Below the pieces are notes generated by a model. The model worked only from the letters and a program-made list of their open reading frames with translations, was not told where the DNA came from and searched no databases. Of a stretch of DNA of 14,539 bases, positions 6,869 to 13,832 are shown piece after piece. Source of the DNA: an uncultured Bacilli bacterium (GTDB lineage Bacteria > Bacillota_I > Bacilli_A > ML615J-28 > CAG-313); NCBI GenBank assembly GCA_904501965.1, contig CAJGCS010000012.1, forward strand, positions 1 to 14,539. The letters are read 5' to 3'. A program made the translations under genes and the position numbers. How positions within the stretch are numbered: position 1 is the stretch's first letter; each line of letters begins with the position of its first letter.

Positions 6869-6897
6869 ATTATACCATTTATTTTGACATTTTACAA
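6869..6897 (-). promoter_or_regulatory. Promoter for the membrane protein gene at 5682-6830
   Basis: TTGTAA (6892-6897), a 17-nt spacer and TATAAT (6869-6874) preceded by TGG lie on the minus strand. This is a good extended -10 promoter about 30 nt before the Shine-Dalgarno. Confidence 0.72.
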
Positions 6898-6914
6898 GAT
6901 ATAGGAATTAAAAA

Positions 6915-6938
6915 GGTAGAATAGTTAACTATTCTACC
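6915..6938 (-). terminator. Intrinsic terminator of the Na/Pi cotransporter gene
   Basis: A perfect 10-bp stem, GGTAGAATAG (6915-6924) with CTATTCTACC (6929-6938), encloses loop TTAA. The A-run at 6910-6914 supplies the minus-strand U-tract. Confidence 0.88.
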
Positions 6939-6947
6939 AATATTTTA

Positions 6948-8813
6948 TTATTTTTTAAATTGATCGTGAGCTTCTTTTACAGAATATGCAATATAAATCA
7001 TATGGTCAGCGGCTCTTTCCATATTATTTACAAGGTTAACGTAAACGCCACTATTTTGTGGATTACATTCATTTCTCTTTAAACGATCCATATGATCTTG
7101 AATCATTTCTTTTCTCATTACGTCAATTTCTTCTTCAATAGCATCTGCTTCAGATAACTTATTTAAGTTTTTTGTCATAAACACTTCATCTGTTTTTTCG
7201 TATAACATATTAATTTTATTTTTCATAAAACCAACATGTAACATAACGTTTGGAGAAAATTCTAAGTTATTCTTTTCAGTTTGTTTTGTATATTTACAAA
7301 TATTTTCTGCTATCTCGCCAATACGTAAGATGTCATTTAAAGTTCTGTGGAACGAAGAAATTGTACTTTCATCTTCAAGAACTAAGTCTTGAGATGTAAG
7401 TTTAACAATAAACTCAATAATAAGTTTATTATGAACTTCCAGTTCATCATTTACTTTGTCTACTTCTTCACGTACATTTACATTTTTATTTAAGAAACCT
7501 TCGATTGCTTTATTTAAGTTATTTGTTGCTTTAGAATACATTAGAGCAAGTTCTTTTCTTACTTGGTGTACCGCAATCGATGGAGTAGCAAATAAACGTT
7601 CATCAACATATGTAAGTGCAAATTCTTCTTTTTTGTTTTCCTTTTTATCTTTAACAAGGATATTTGCAATCTTAACAAACACTTTGATAAATGGTAAGAA
7701 CATAAGCGTACATGCAACGTTAAAGAATGTATGGAACATCGCTATTTGTGTACCTTCTTGGCCTTTAAACCAGTTCGCGAAAGTTACAGCCATGAAGTCT
7801 TTCCAAATATATAAGAATATCATAAAGATAATTGAACCAAATGTATTAAACAAAATATGAATAATACTTGCACGTTTTGCATTTACTGATGCACCCATTG
7901 ATGAAATTAAAGCTGTTACACAAGAACCAATATTAGAACCCAAGATTAAAAATAATACGTTATTTGTAAGGGAATTAGTACCTGTTGAAGAACCAATATA
8001 AATACCAGCACTAACAAATGCAATAATAAGTGATGTTATTAGTGATGATGATTGAGTAATAGCTGTAAAGACAATACCAAGAACAAATAATACAAGTGGT
8101 GCTATATATGGATCACTAAAGAAATCATTTTCTAAAATGCCTTTAATAGTTGTCTTAATAATCGGGAAATATCCATGGGTGAATTCACCAGCTTCATTTC
8201 TTACAATAGTTGCAATTTCTTCGATACCATTTTCATTAAAGAAATGAGCTGTTGCTTCGCTAAAGTCAATTTTTAATTCATTTGAAATAGCTAAGCTCAT
8301 ACAATCTAATCCAAGGAACAATAGACCAAACCCAGCAAGCATATTACCAATTGTTTTAATTGATTCTTTTTTTGTAAACATTGTAAGAAGTGCACCAATA
8401 CCTGTTAAACCAAGAGCAATAGCTCCAAAGTCAAACTCAAAAGTTCCACCAGTAATTGGGGCAAGTGTTTCTGATAATGCGGCAATTTGAGCAGTAATTG
8501 TAGTACCAATATTTGCACCCATGATTAAAGCAGTAGCTTGGAATAAATTAATAATACCAGTATTTACAAACCCTACTATCATAACTGTTGTTGCACCAGA
8601 TGATTGAACAATAGCTGTAGCTGCGGCACCAATTAAAACACCAACAATAGCTTTTGTTGAAGTTTTATCGAATAATTTTTTAAGTTGTTTATGAAACATC
8701 TTAGTGATGCTGTTACTTAACATTTCAAAACCAATTAATAACGCACCAATTGCTGCAACCATAAATAAGATTGTCTCAATAATATACATTATAGATTCAC
8801 TATTTATTGGCAT
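6948..8813 (-). CDS. Na+/phosphate cotransporter (NptA/PNaS type) with C-terminal PhoU-like domain
   Basis: A 621-residue membrane protein that should import inorganic phosphate with sodium (or possibly export it). The two inverted Na/Pi repeats are clear: QSSGATT (70-76) with GFVNTGI following, and TQSSSLITS (253-261) with FVSAGI following. Each is followed by a G-(A/S)-N-I-G motif (99-103 and 292-296). Around nine hydrophobic segments cover about 8-385. Residues 415-615 form an all-helical PhoU-like cytosolic domain, usual for this subfamily and thought to be regulatory. The frame is open to a TTG at 8864, but ATG 8813 is chosen because GGAGGT (8818-8823) precedes it and the longer version would overlap the promoter's -10. 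It may also receive readthrough from the XRE gene, since no terminator lies between. Confidence 0.93.
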   Translation of the reverse strand: MPINSESIMYIIETILFMVAAIGALLIGFEMLSNSITKMFHKQLKKLFDKTSTKAIVGVLIGAAATAIVQSSGATTVMIVGFVNTGIINLFQATALIMGANIGTTITAQIAALSETLAPITGGTFEFDFGAIALGLTGIGALLTMFTKKESIKTIGNMLAGFGLLFLGLDCMSLAISNELKIDFSEATAHFFNENGIEEIATIVRNEAGEFTHGYFPIIKTTIKGILENDFFSDPYIAPLVLFVLGIVFTAITQSSSLITSLIIAFVSAGIYIGSSTGTNSLTNNVLFLILGSNIGSCVTALISSMGASVNAKRASIIHILFNTFGSIIFMIFLYIWKDFMAVTFANWFKGQEGTQIAMFHTFFNVACTLMFLPFIKVFVKIANILVKDKKENKKEEFALTYVDERLFATPSIAVHQVRKELALMYSKATNNLNKAIEGFLNKNVNVREEVDKVNDELEVHNKLIIEFIVKLTSQDLVLEDESTISSFHRTLNDILRIGEIAENICKYTKQTEKNNLEFSPNVMLHVGFMKNKINMLYEKTDEVFMTKNLNKLSEADAIEEEIDVMRKEMIQDHMDRLKRNECNPQNSGVYVNLVNNMERAADHMIYIAYSVKEAHDQFKK

Positions 8814-8855
8814 AATTACCTCCATTAATACACAAAAATATGTCTTATCTATACT

Positions 8856-8884
8856 ATTATACAATTTTTTTATTGCTTTTGCAC
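8856..8884 (-). promoter_or_regulatory. Promoter for the Na/Pi cotransporter gene
   Basis: On the minus strand TATAAT (8856-8861) lies 17 nt from GTGCAA (8879-8884). The start is predicted near 8849, giving a leader of about 36 nt. The -35 is weak, and the element abuts the 3' end of the XRE gene. Confidence 0.5.
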
Positions 8885-8894
8885 TTATTTTGTT

Positions 8895-9422
8895 TTATAA
8901 TATACATTTAATTTTTGCAATCTCATTCAATACAATTTTTTTAACCTTTTCATTTGAAAAATAACCATTTACTTCTTCTTCAAGAACGTATTTATTATCA
9001 TTTGCCATACTTTGTAAAAGTACCTCTGCAACCAATATTTCTAAGTGATTATTTAATGCATCCTCAAAATCAATATTCATTTTATTATTGATTCCATCAA
9101 TCATTCCTTTATAAAAAGTACTATTTTCACCGAATGTATTTTTTATTTCCTTTATATTATTAAATGATTGTATTACTTCTTTTATATGAAGTACACCTCT
9201 ACCACTAAACAAATAAACTCCTCCATGTAGTAACATATCAACATTTGTATTTAGTAGTTCAGAAAGATCAAGCAACATAGAAGCATCAGGAAGAGTTTCT
9301 CCATTTTCCCATTTTGAAACGGCTTGATGAGAAACCATAAGTTTATCAGAAAGATCTTTTTGAGTAAATCCTTTGTTGACTCTTAATTGTTTTATAAATT
9401 TACCAATTTTTATTAAATCCAT
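8895..9422 (-). CDS. XRE-family transcriptional regulator with an uncharacterised C-terminal domain
   Basis: A 175-residue DNA-binding protein. Residues 5-60 form a canonical HTH_3 (Cro/CI-type) domain: IGKFIKQLRVNKGFTQKDL, then SHQAVSKWENGETLPDASML in the recognition region, then LSELLNTNVDMLL. The remaining ~110 residues (69-175) are mostly helical and unrecognised; they could bind a ligand or form a dimer. The frame is open to 9470, but ATG 9422 is chosen because AAGGAAGG (9428-9435) precedes it and the extra residues are not HTH-like. It is divergently arranged with the metallo-hydrolase gene at 9580. A perfect 12-bp palindrome sits at its own predicted transcription start, suggesting autoregulation. 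No terminator separates it from the downstream Na/Pi gene. Confidence 0.88.
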   Translation of the reverse strand: MDLIKIGKFIKQLRVNKGFTQKDLSDKLMVSHQAVSKWENGETLPDASMLLDLSELLNTNVDMLLHGGVYLFSGRGVLHIKEVIQSFNNIKEIKNTFGENSTFYKGMIDGINNKMNIDFEDALNNHLEILVAEVLLQSMANDNKYVLEEEVNGYFSNEKVKKIVLNEIAKIKCIL

Positions 9423-9453
9423 ATTTTCCTTCCTTATTATATATAAATATTTA

Positions 9454-9465
9454 TAAACTAGTTTA
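9454..9465. promoter_or_regulatory. Palindromic operator candidate at the XRE gene start site
   Basis: TAAACTAGTTTA is a perfect 12-bp palindrome. It lies 8 nt downstream of the XRE -10 and at its predicted transcription start, where bound repressor would block the promoter. Binding by the XRE protein is inference from position. Confidence 0.5.
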
Positions 9466-9472
9466 CACAATT

Positions 9473-9502
9473 AGTATACCACTTCTATTTAAATTAAATC
9501 AA
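9473..9502 (-). promoter_or_regulatory. Promoter of the XRE regulator gene
   Basis: TTGATT (9497-9502), an 18-nt spacer and TATACT (9473-9478) extended by TGG lie on the minus strand. The predicted start near 9466 falls at the edge of the palindrome 9454-9465. Confidence 0.65.
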
Positions 9503-9534
9503 TAACTATTTAGTTGAAACAATTCCCTTAATAG

Positions 9535-9564
9535 TTGCATTTATCATTTTACTTATGATAAAAT
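9535..9564 (+). promoter_or_regulatory. Promoter of the metallo-hydrolase gene with overlapping inverted repeat
   Basis: TTGCAT (9535-9540), an 18-nt spacer and TAAAAT (9559-9564) with an upstream TGA form the promoter. The spacer and -10 are covered by a perfect 7-bp inverted repeat, TTATCAT (9541-9547) with ATGATAA (9555-9561). This is well placed as a repressor site, although it differs in sequence from the palindrome at the XRE start. Confidence 0.5.
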
Positions 9565-9579
9565 AAAAAGGGTGATTAT

Positions 9580-10512
9580 ATGAATAAATTAAAAATACAT
9601 TTTTTGAACACAATTTGGAGTGATGCAATATTAGTAGAAGCAAATAATCATTTTGCAATGATTGATACCGCTAGTCCATTCTACTATCCAATGATAAAGG
9701 ATCATTTAATTAAATATAATGTAAATCAATTAGATTTTATATTTTTAACTCATTTTCATGTTGATCACTATGGCAATATAAAAAATATTGTAAATGATTT
9801 TAAGGTAAACCGAGTTTATTTAAAACACTATCATGGACTTGATGGTACAACCTCTAGTGGATATGCATCAAATGAAGAATATATTGAAAACGAATTTAAA
9901 AACTTTAGTGCTATTCTTGATGCTTGTAAAAAAAATAATACCGAAGTTATTTACATAGATGATATCAAAACAAACGAATTTATAATTGACTTCGAAGGTA
10001 TTTTATTTGATGTTTTCAATTATAATAACTTACTATATGAATTATATTCTGATGAAAATAGTGACTATTATAATCAAAAACGTTTTAATGAAAACTTTAA
10101 TTCATGTGGACTATTTACTAGGATTAATAACCATAGCATCTTCTTTGGAGGAGATATTACATGTTCATCAGCTCCAATAAAAGAAGTTTATATGTTATCA
10201 TATAAAATGATTGAAGAAATTTACAAAAAATACAATATATCTTATATTGATATTTACAAATCATGCCACCATGGTGGAGGAGGAACAAATACTTTAGAAC
10301 TTTGTTCATTAATAAAAGCAAGATATGCAATAATTACAAACACATCTAGATGGCTTGATAATTGGCCTACATTTGAAAATCTTAAAAATTCATACAAAGA
10401 TGTTGTAATTTTACCAACTGACCACCAAAAGTATATATTTGAAATAACTGATAAAATTTCTTATACAGTAATACCTGAAGAATCATTATTTATCACATTA
10501 AAAAAAGATTAA
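9580..10512 (+). CDS. Metallo-beta-lactamase-fold hydrolase (ComEC C-terminal-like)
   Basis: A 310-residue MBL-fold protein. The metal-binding motif THFHVDH (57-63) supplies His58, His60, Asp62 and His63, GGDIT (190-194) supplies Asp192, and CHHGG (229-233) supplies a further His. The early strand SDAILVEANNHFAMIDTA and the SCHHGG block resemble the hydrolase domain at the end of ComEC/Rec2 DNA-uptake proteins and their stand-alone relatives, many of which are nucleases or phosphodiesterases. There is no signal peptide or membrane segment, so it should be cytosolic. Its substrate is unknown. ATG 9580 follows AAGGGTGA. It is divergent from the XRE gene, whose product is the obvious candidate regulator, and is the only gene in its unit, ending at the terminator 10517-10552. 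Confidence 0.87.
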   Translation: MNKLKIHFLNTIWSDAILVEANNHFAMIDTASPFYYPMIKDHLIKYNVNQLDFIFLTHFHVDHYGNIKNIVNDFKVNRVYLKHYHGLDGTTSSGYASNEEYIENEFKNFSAILDACKKNNTEVIYIDDIKTNEFIIDFEGILFDVFNYNNLLYELYSDENSDYYNQKRFNENFNSCGLFTRINNHSIFFGGDITCSSAPIKEVYMLSYKMIEEIYKKYNISYIDIYKSCHHGGGGTNTLELCSLIKARYAIITNTSRWLDNWPTFENLKNSYKDVVILPTDHQKYIFEITDKISYTVIPEESLFITLKKD

Positions 10513-10516
10513 GAAA

Positions 10517-10552
10517 AAGTGAAGAAACGCAAATACTTGCATTTCTTCACTT
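10517..10552. terminator. Bidirectional terminator between the metallo-hydrolase and SGNH lipoprotein genes
   Basis: AAGTGAAGAAA (10517-10527) pairs with TTTCTTCACTT (10542-10552). After a C/A mismatch, GCAA pairs with TTGC around loop ATAC. T-rich tails follow on both strands. Confidence 0.9.
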
Positions 10553-10557
10553 ATTTT

Positions 10558-12861
10558 TTATTTAAATTCAATATTAGCATTACCAGTTGTAATGTCACCA
10601 TGAACTATAACTTCTCTTTCAATTAAAGCATTGTTGTAATAACTTTGTTCTTCAAGTGTTGAGAAGATTAAAATGTAATAATCACATTCTGCAAAATCTA
10701 ATTTTTCGCCAACAGGTTTTAAATCAACAATTTTGTATGTGCCTTCTTCATCAACTTTAGAAATTTTAATTACACTAAAATTAATAAATGTACTTGCTTT
10801 ATCAATTGATTCATGAGAATATGCCATAACAGTTGTTTCATAAAGTGTCCAAACACCTGTATTATAAGCACCAATATGAAGTTGACCTTCAACTTTATTA
10901 TCAGGTTCTTCTGGTTTTGGATCAGGATCAGGATTTGGAGTAACAATTTCACTACCTTCTTTAAATGTCAATTTTAAAGGAAGAGTTAAAGATTCATCAA
11001 ATTCTACAATTGAACCAACAACAACATTTTCTAAATCTAATAAAATTTCACCTTTCTTTTCGTGAGAATCAGAAATTACTAATACATAGTCACAATCATA
11101 TGGTGCACTTTCACCAGATTTAAGAATTCTTGATACATAATAATATCCATCGCTTGATTTCTTGATTTCAATACGAGTACTAAATTGTGGGTTAGTGAAT
11201 GAGCTTGTTGCAAAGAATACATCTGTTGCATATTTACCCCAGAAATTAGAATCCGCTGTAGCAGTCGCGTAACCTAAAATACCTTCTGGTAATAGTTCTT
11301 TATGTTCTACTTCAATTTCTTCGTTGAACTCTAAACCAAAATATTCTTTAATTGATTTTTCTGCAATCTTAGATAATAATTTAGCACCTTTTGCATTATA
11401 ATGTAGATAGTCACCTAAATAAATCATGTAGTTATCATTAATAACGTATTCATCAAGTGGAATTAATCCTAAGTTTTCTTTTTCTACATATTTTCTAATT
11501 TCTGCATTATATTCTAATCTTACTTCTTCACTATATTTACTACCAGTATAATTAGTATATCCAAGTGTAGTTACAAAAATATGATTAATGCCTAATGCTT
11601 TAATTTTTGTAACCATAGTATTAATTGCATTCATAAATACTTGTGTTGAAACACCACTTGCAAGGTCATTTGTTCCAAGATAAATAATAACTATATCACT
11701 TTTTCCATTTTCATTAAGAGTATTAATTCTTGAATCATTTACACCAGCACTAGGAATAGAACCAGATGCACAACTTCCACTCCAAGAGTTGTTAATACCA
11801 AGATTCATCTTAGTGTTATTTAATAATTGATACCACCATGTAAGTTCAACTGTTTTAATAGTTGAAGAATAAATTGGATAGTAGAATGTATTGGTTCCAC
11901 TATAGTAACTATTCATTACTGATCCTTCTGCATAGAATGTTGAAATACTATCACCCATAATAGATAATTTCATGCCTTCAAGTGTTAATTCTTGTTTTTC
12001 AAAAACAGCAGTATATACAACGTCTTTAGTAACAACTTCTACTTTTTTATCCCATCCAACAAAAGAATAAACATAATTACCATCTGATTCTTTTGTTACA
12101 TCTGTAGGAACAAGTGGCATTGTTCCATATGGAACAGTTTTTTCAGCAATCACAGTTCCATCATCTAAAACGAATTTATATGTATATTTTTTTATTATTT
12201 CTTCAAAAACAGGTCTAAATTCGATATTAGAAGTTAACACTTCATCGCTACTTGACCATCCTAAAAACTCATATCTATATTGGTCAGTTTCTTCTTTTGT
12301 TAAATTACTTGGATAATTAATAACGCTACCATATTCTTTTGTTTCAGATAAAATAACGTTACCTTGATCATCAAAGAATGTATAAGTATAAGTATTTTTC
12401 ACTTCTTCAAATAACGCATGGAATACTTCGTCTTTCTTTAATGTTGTTGCATCATTATCCCATCCTTTAAACACATAAGAATTTTCTGCATTTCCTTCTT
12501 TTTCTGGATTACTTGGATAATTAATTGAAGAATTATAATCTAAAGTTTCTTCGAAATATAACTCTTCACCAACATAAAACTTATAAGAATATTTGTTTAT
12601 TTCAAATTTTGCATAAACTTCTGTATTTTCTGAAAGTTCAATAGATTCAACTTTTTCATCATTTTTAAACCAACCTAAAAATTCATGTCCTTCTTTTGTC
12701 AGTTCAGGTAAATTAACATTTGTGCCTTCAACATCAACTACTTCTTTATAAACGCTTCCATCTTCATAAAGCATTTTTAAAGTATAGTTCTTTTTAGCAC
12801 AGCTTGATAATAATATAATTAAGCCAAAAATAGTAAATAAAATAAATAGTTTTTTCTTCAT
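10558..12861 (-). CDS. Surface lipoprotein: four InlB-type repeats, SGNH hydrolase and duplicated C-terminal domain
   Basis: A 767-residue lipoprotein. The signal peptide ends in lipobox LSSC, so Cys21 is lipidated and the rest is outside the membrane. Residues 25-290 hold four InlB/Listeria-Bacteroides-type repeats with a recurring 'F.GW' and 'VF/KFE' pattern, likely a stalk or adhesion module. Residues about 296-510 are an SGNH/GDSL hydrolase: GDS with Ser305, block II GINNSWSG with Asn357, GTND (396-399), and DYLH with Asp484 and His487. All catalytic elements are present, so an ester or acetyl group, for example on a glycan, is the likely target. Two related domains (about 529-634 and 660-766) flank a linker, PNPDPDPKPEEPDN. 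The Shine-Dalgarno is weak (AGAAGAAG), unusual in this window. Monocistronic. Confidence 0.92.
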   Translation of the reverse strand: MKKKLFILFTIFGLIILLSSCAKKNYTLKMLYEDGSVYKEVVDVEGTNVNLPELTKEGHEFLGWFKNDEKVESIELSENTEVYAKFEINKYSYKFYVGEELYFEETLDYNSSINYPSNPEKEGNAENSYVFKGWDNDATTLKKDEVFHALFEEVKNTYTYTFFDDQGNVILSETKEYGSVINYPSNLTKEETDQYRYEFLGWSSSDEVLTSNIEFRPVFEEIIKKYTYKFVLDDGTVIAEKTVPYGTMPLVPTDVTKESDGNYVYSFVGWDKKVEVVTKDVVYTAVFEKQELTLEGMKLSIMGDSISTFYAEGSVMNSYYSGTNTFYYPIYSSTIKTVELTWWYQLLNNTKMNLGINNSWSGSCASGSIPSAGVNDSRINTLNENGKSDIVIIYLGTNDLASGVSTQVFMNAINTMVTKIKALGINHIFVTTLGYTNYTGSKYSEEVRLEYNAEIRKYVEKENLGLIPLDEYVINDNYMIYLGDYLHYNAKGAKLLSKIAEKSIKEYFGLEFNEEIEVEHKELLPEGILGYATATADSNFWGKYATDVFFATSSFTNPQFSTRIEIKKSSDGYYYVSRILKSGESAPYDCDYVLVISDSHEKKGEILLDLENVVVGSIVEFDESLTLPLKLTFKEGSEIVTPNPDPDPKPEEPDNKVEGQLHIGAYNTGVWTLYETTVMAYSHESIDKASTFINFSVIKISKVDEEGTYKIVDLKPVGEKLDFAECDYYILIFSTLEEQSYYNNALIEREVIVHGDITTGNANIEFK
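10564..11277 (-). repeat. Tandem duplication of an uncharacterised C-terminal domain in the lipoprotein
   Basis: Residues about 529-634 and 660-766 align with each other. Both begin with an LG/LH-type strand and an aromatic WGKY/WTLY, have a central I-x-K-I/S-x-x-D/E-G-x-Y-x-V strand pair, then CDYVLVISD versus CDYYILIFS, and end in a V-V/I-V-x-G strand. An Asp/Pro/Glu-rich linker separates them. I do not recognise the domain. Confidence 0.6.
11992..12789 (-). repeat. Four InlB-type (Flg_new-like) protein repeats in the lipoprotein
   Basis: Units at residues about 25-88, 90-153, 156-222 and 225-290. They share a Y-x-Y-x-F opening strand (YTLKML in the first), a central INYPS or equivalent, FLGW/FKGW/FVGW, and an ending such as YAKFE, HALFE, RPVFE or TAVFE. 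Units 2-4 are closest to each other, and unit 1 is the most diverged. Confidence 0.8.
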
Positions 12862-12892
12862 TTTGCTTCTTCTTTCTTTTTTAGTTTTTTTT

Positions 12893-12922
12893 ATTGTATC
12901 ATTAATTTAATATATTTGTCAA
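12893..12922 (-). promoter_or_regulatory. Promoter of the SGNH lipoprotein gene
   Basis: A consensus -35 TTGACA (12917-12922), an 18-nt spacer and TACAAT (12893-12898) preceded by TGA. This is the best -35 in the window and partly offsets the weak Shine-Dalgarno of the gene. Confidence 0.75.
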
Positions 12923-12939
12923 ATAGTTAATTTTAATAA

Positions 12940-12975
12940 AAAAAGATTATTTGTAAAAATACAAATAATCTTTTT
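12940..12975 (-). terminator. Intrinsic terminator of the YwaF-like operon
   Basis: A perfect 16-bp stem, AAAAAGATTATTTGTA (12940-12955) with its complement (12960-12975), encloses loop AAAA. A long A-run on the left gives a minus-strand U-tract. It starts five bases after the stop codon. Confidence 0.9.
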
Positions 12976-12980
12976 AAAAA

Positions 12981-13832
12981 CTATTTATTAGTCTTATTTT
13001 TCTTTTTAATAAGTGAGAATAAATAGAAAGAATTAATAAATGTAAGCACAAAGAAAATATATAGTATTAAATAATGTGCATATCCAAATGATGGAATTAT
13101 GCCTTTTATTATACCTTGAATATCTCCATTTGGCATAAAGTAAAGTGGATCGCCATGATGTGGAAATTTAAATACAAAAATTTCTATAAAACTATATGCA
13201 TAAATTAATACAAATCCAATTGCAACTTTCCAGATGTGTTTATATTTAAACTCAGTAAATTTAAGTGTAATTAAACTAATTGAAGTTATAAGTAACACTG
13301 CATGTGTTGCAAGCGAATAAAAATCGTTAAATATAATGTAATTATAACCAACACCAGGATATAAGAAGTAAATAAATGTACAAATAAGTCCAGAAATACA
13401 TGTTAGATTATAAAAGAACTTTTTATTTACAATCGGACAAGCTATTGCTAGCCAACATGATATTGCACACCATGGTTTTGGCATCATTATCCAAAAAACA
13501 TCCATGTAATTATAATTTGGATTTGCGAAATAATATCTCTTCATTAAATACAAGAAACGTATTAAAATCTCAAATAATGCAATAGTAGATGCAAGGGAAA
13601 TTAAAATAATCTTTTTTGCTTTTTCTTTATTCTTAGAAAATTTATAAATAAAGAACAAGCCAACTATTGTAGCTGCACAAAATACAATTACTAAAATATG
13701 TAATAGACCCCAAGCACCACCAACGCCATTTGGATATTTTGGAGCTAACCATGTTGTTTCAGCACCACGCTCGAAAAACCATTCAAATATAATTTTTTCA
13801 TATAACCATTTAATCCATTCAATTATTAACAT
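12981..13832 (-). CDS. YwaF/TMEM164-like integral membrane protein
   Basis: A 283-residue protein with about seven hydrophobic segments and no signal peptide beyond its membrane helices. It resembles the YwaF/TP0381 family: KPWCAISCWLAIACP (119-133) at the position of the family's LxLHLC block, then FLYPGVGYNYIIFNDFYSLATHAVLL, with Pro159-Gly160 and His177. Cys122 and His177 are the candidate conserved polar residues. The function is unknown; an acyltransferase role by analogy with TMEM164 is only a hypothesis. Its ATG overlaps the end of the upstream family member (stop at 13826-13828), so the two are translationally coupled. GAGGGG precedes the start. Its stop is TAG, the only one in the window. 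It is a shorter paralogue of the proteins at 5682 and 13826. Confidence 0.72.
   Translation of the reverse strand: MLIIEWIKWLYEKIIFEWFFERGAETTWLAPKYPNGVGGAWGLLHILVIVFCAATIVGLFFIYKFSKNKEKAKKIILISLASTIALFEILIRFLYLMKRYYFANPNYNYMDVFWIMMPKPWCAISCWLAIACPIVNKKFFYNLTCISGLICTFIYFLYPGVGYNYIIFNDFYSLATHAVLLITSISLITLKFTEFKYKHIWKVAIGFVLIYAYSFIEIFVFKFPHHGDPLYFMPNGDIQGIIKGIIPSFGYAHYLILYIFFVLTFINSFYLFSLIKKKNKTNK

Noticed and set aside
8814..8864. Longer N-terminus for the Na/Pi cotransporter from a TTG at 8864
   Set aside because: It would overlap the -10 element, and the strong GGAGGT at 8818-8823 points to ATG 8813.
9423..9470. Longer N-terminus for the XRE regulator
   Set aside because: It contains the palindrome and the predicted transcription start. 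AAGGAAGG just before ATG 9422 decides the start.
9580..10512. Part of a ComEC DNA-uptake channel
   Set aside because: Only the soluble hydrolase domain is present, with its own start and terminator. No competence membrane domain or other com gene is nearby.
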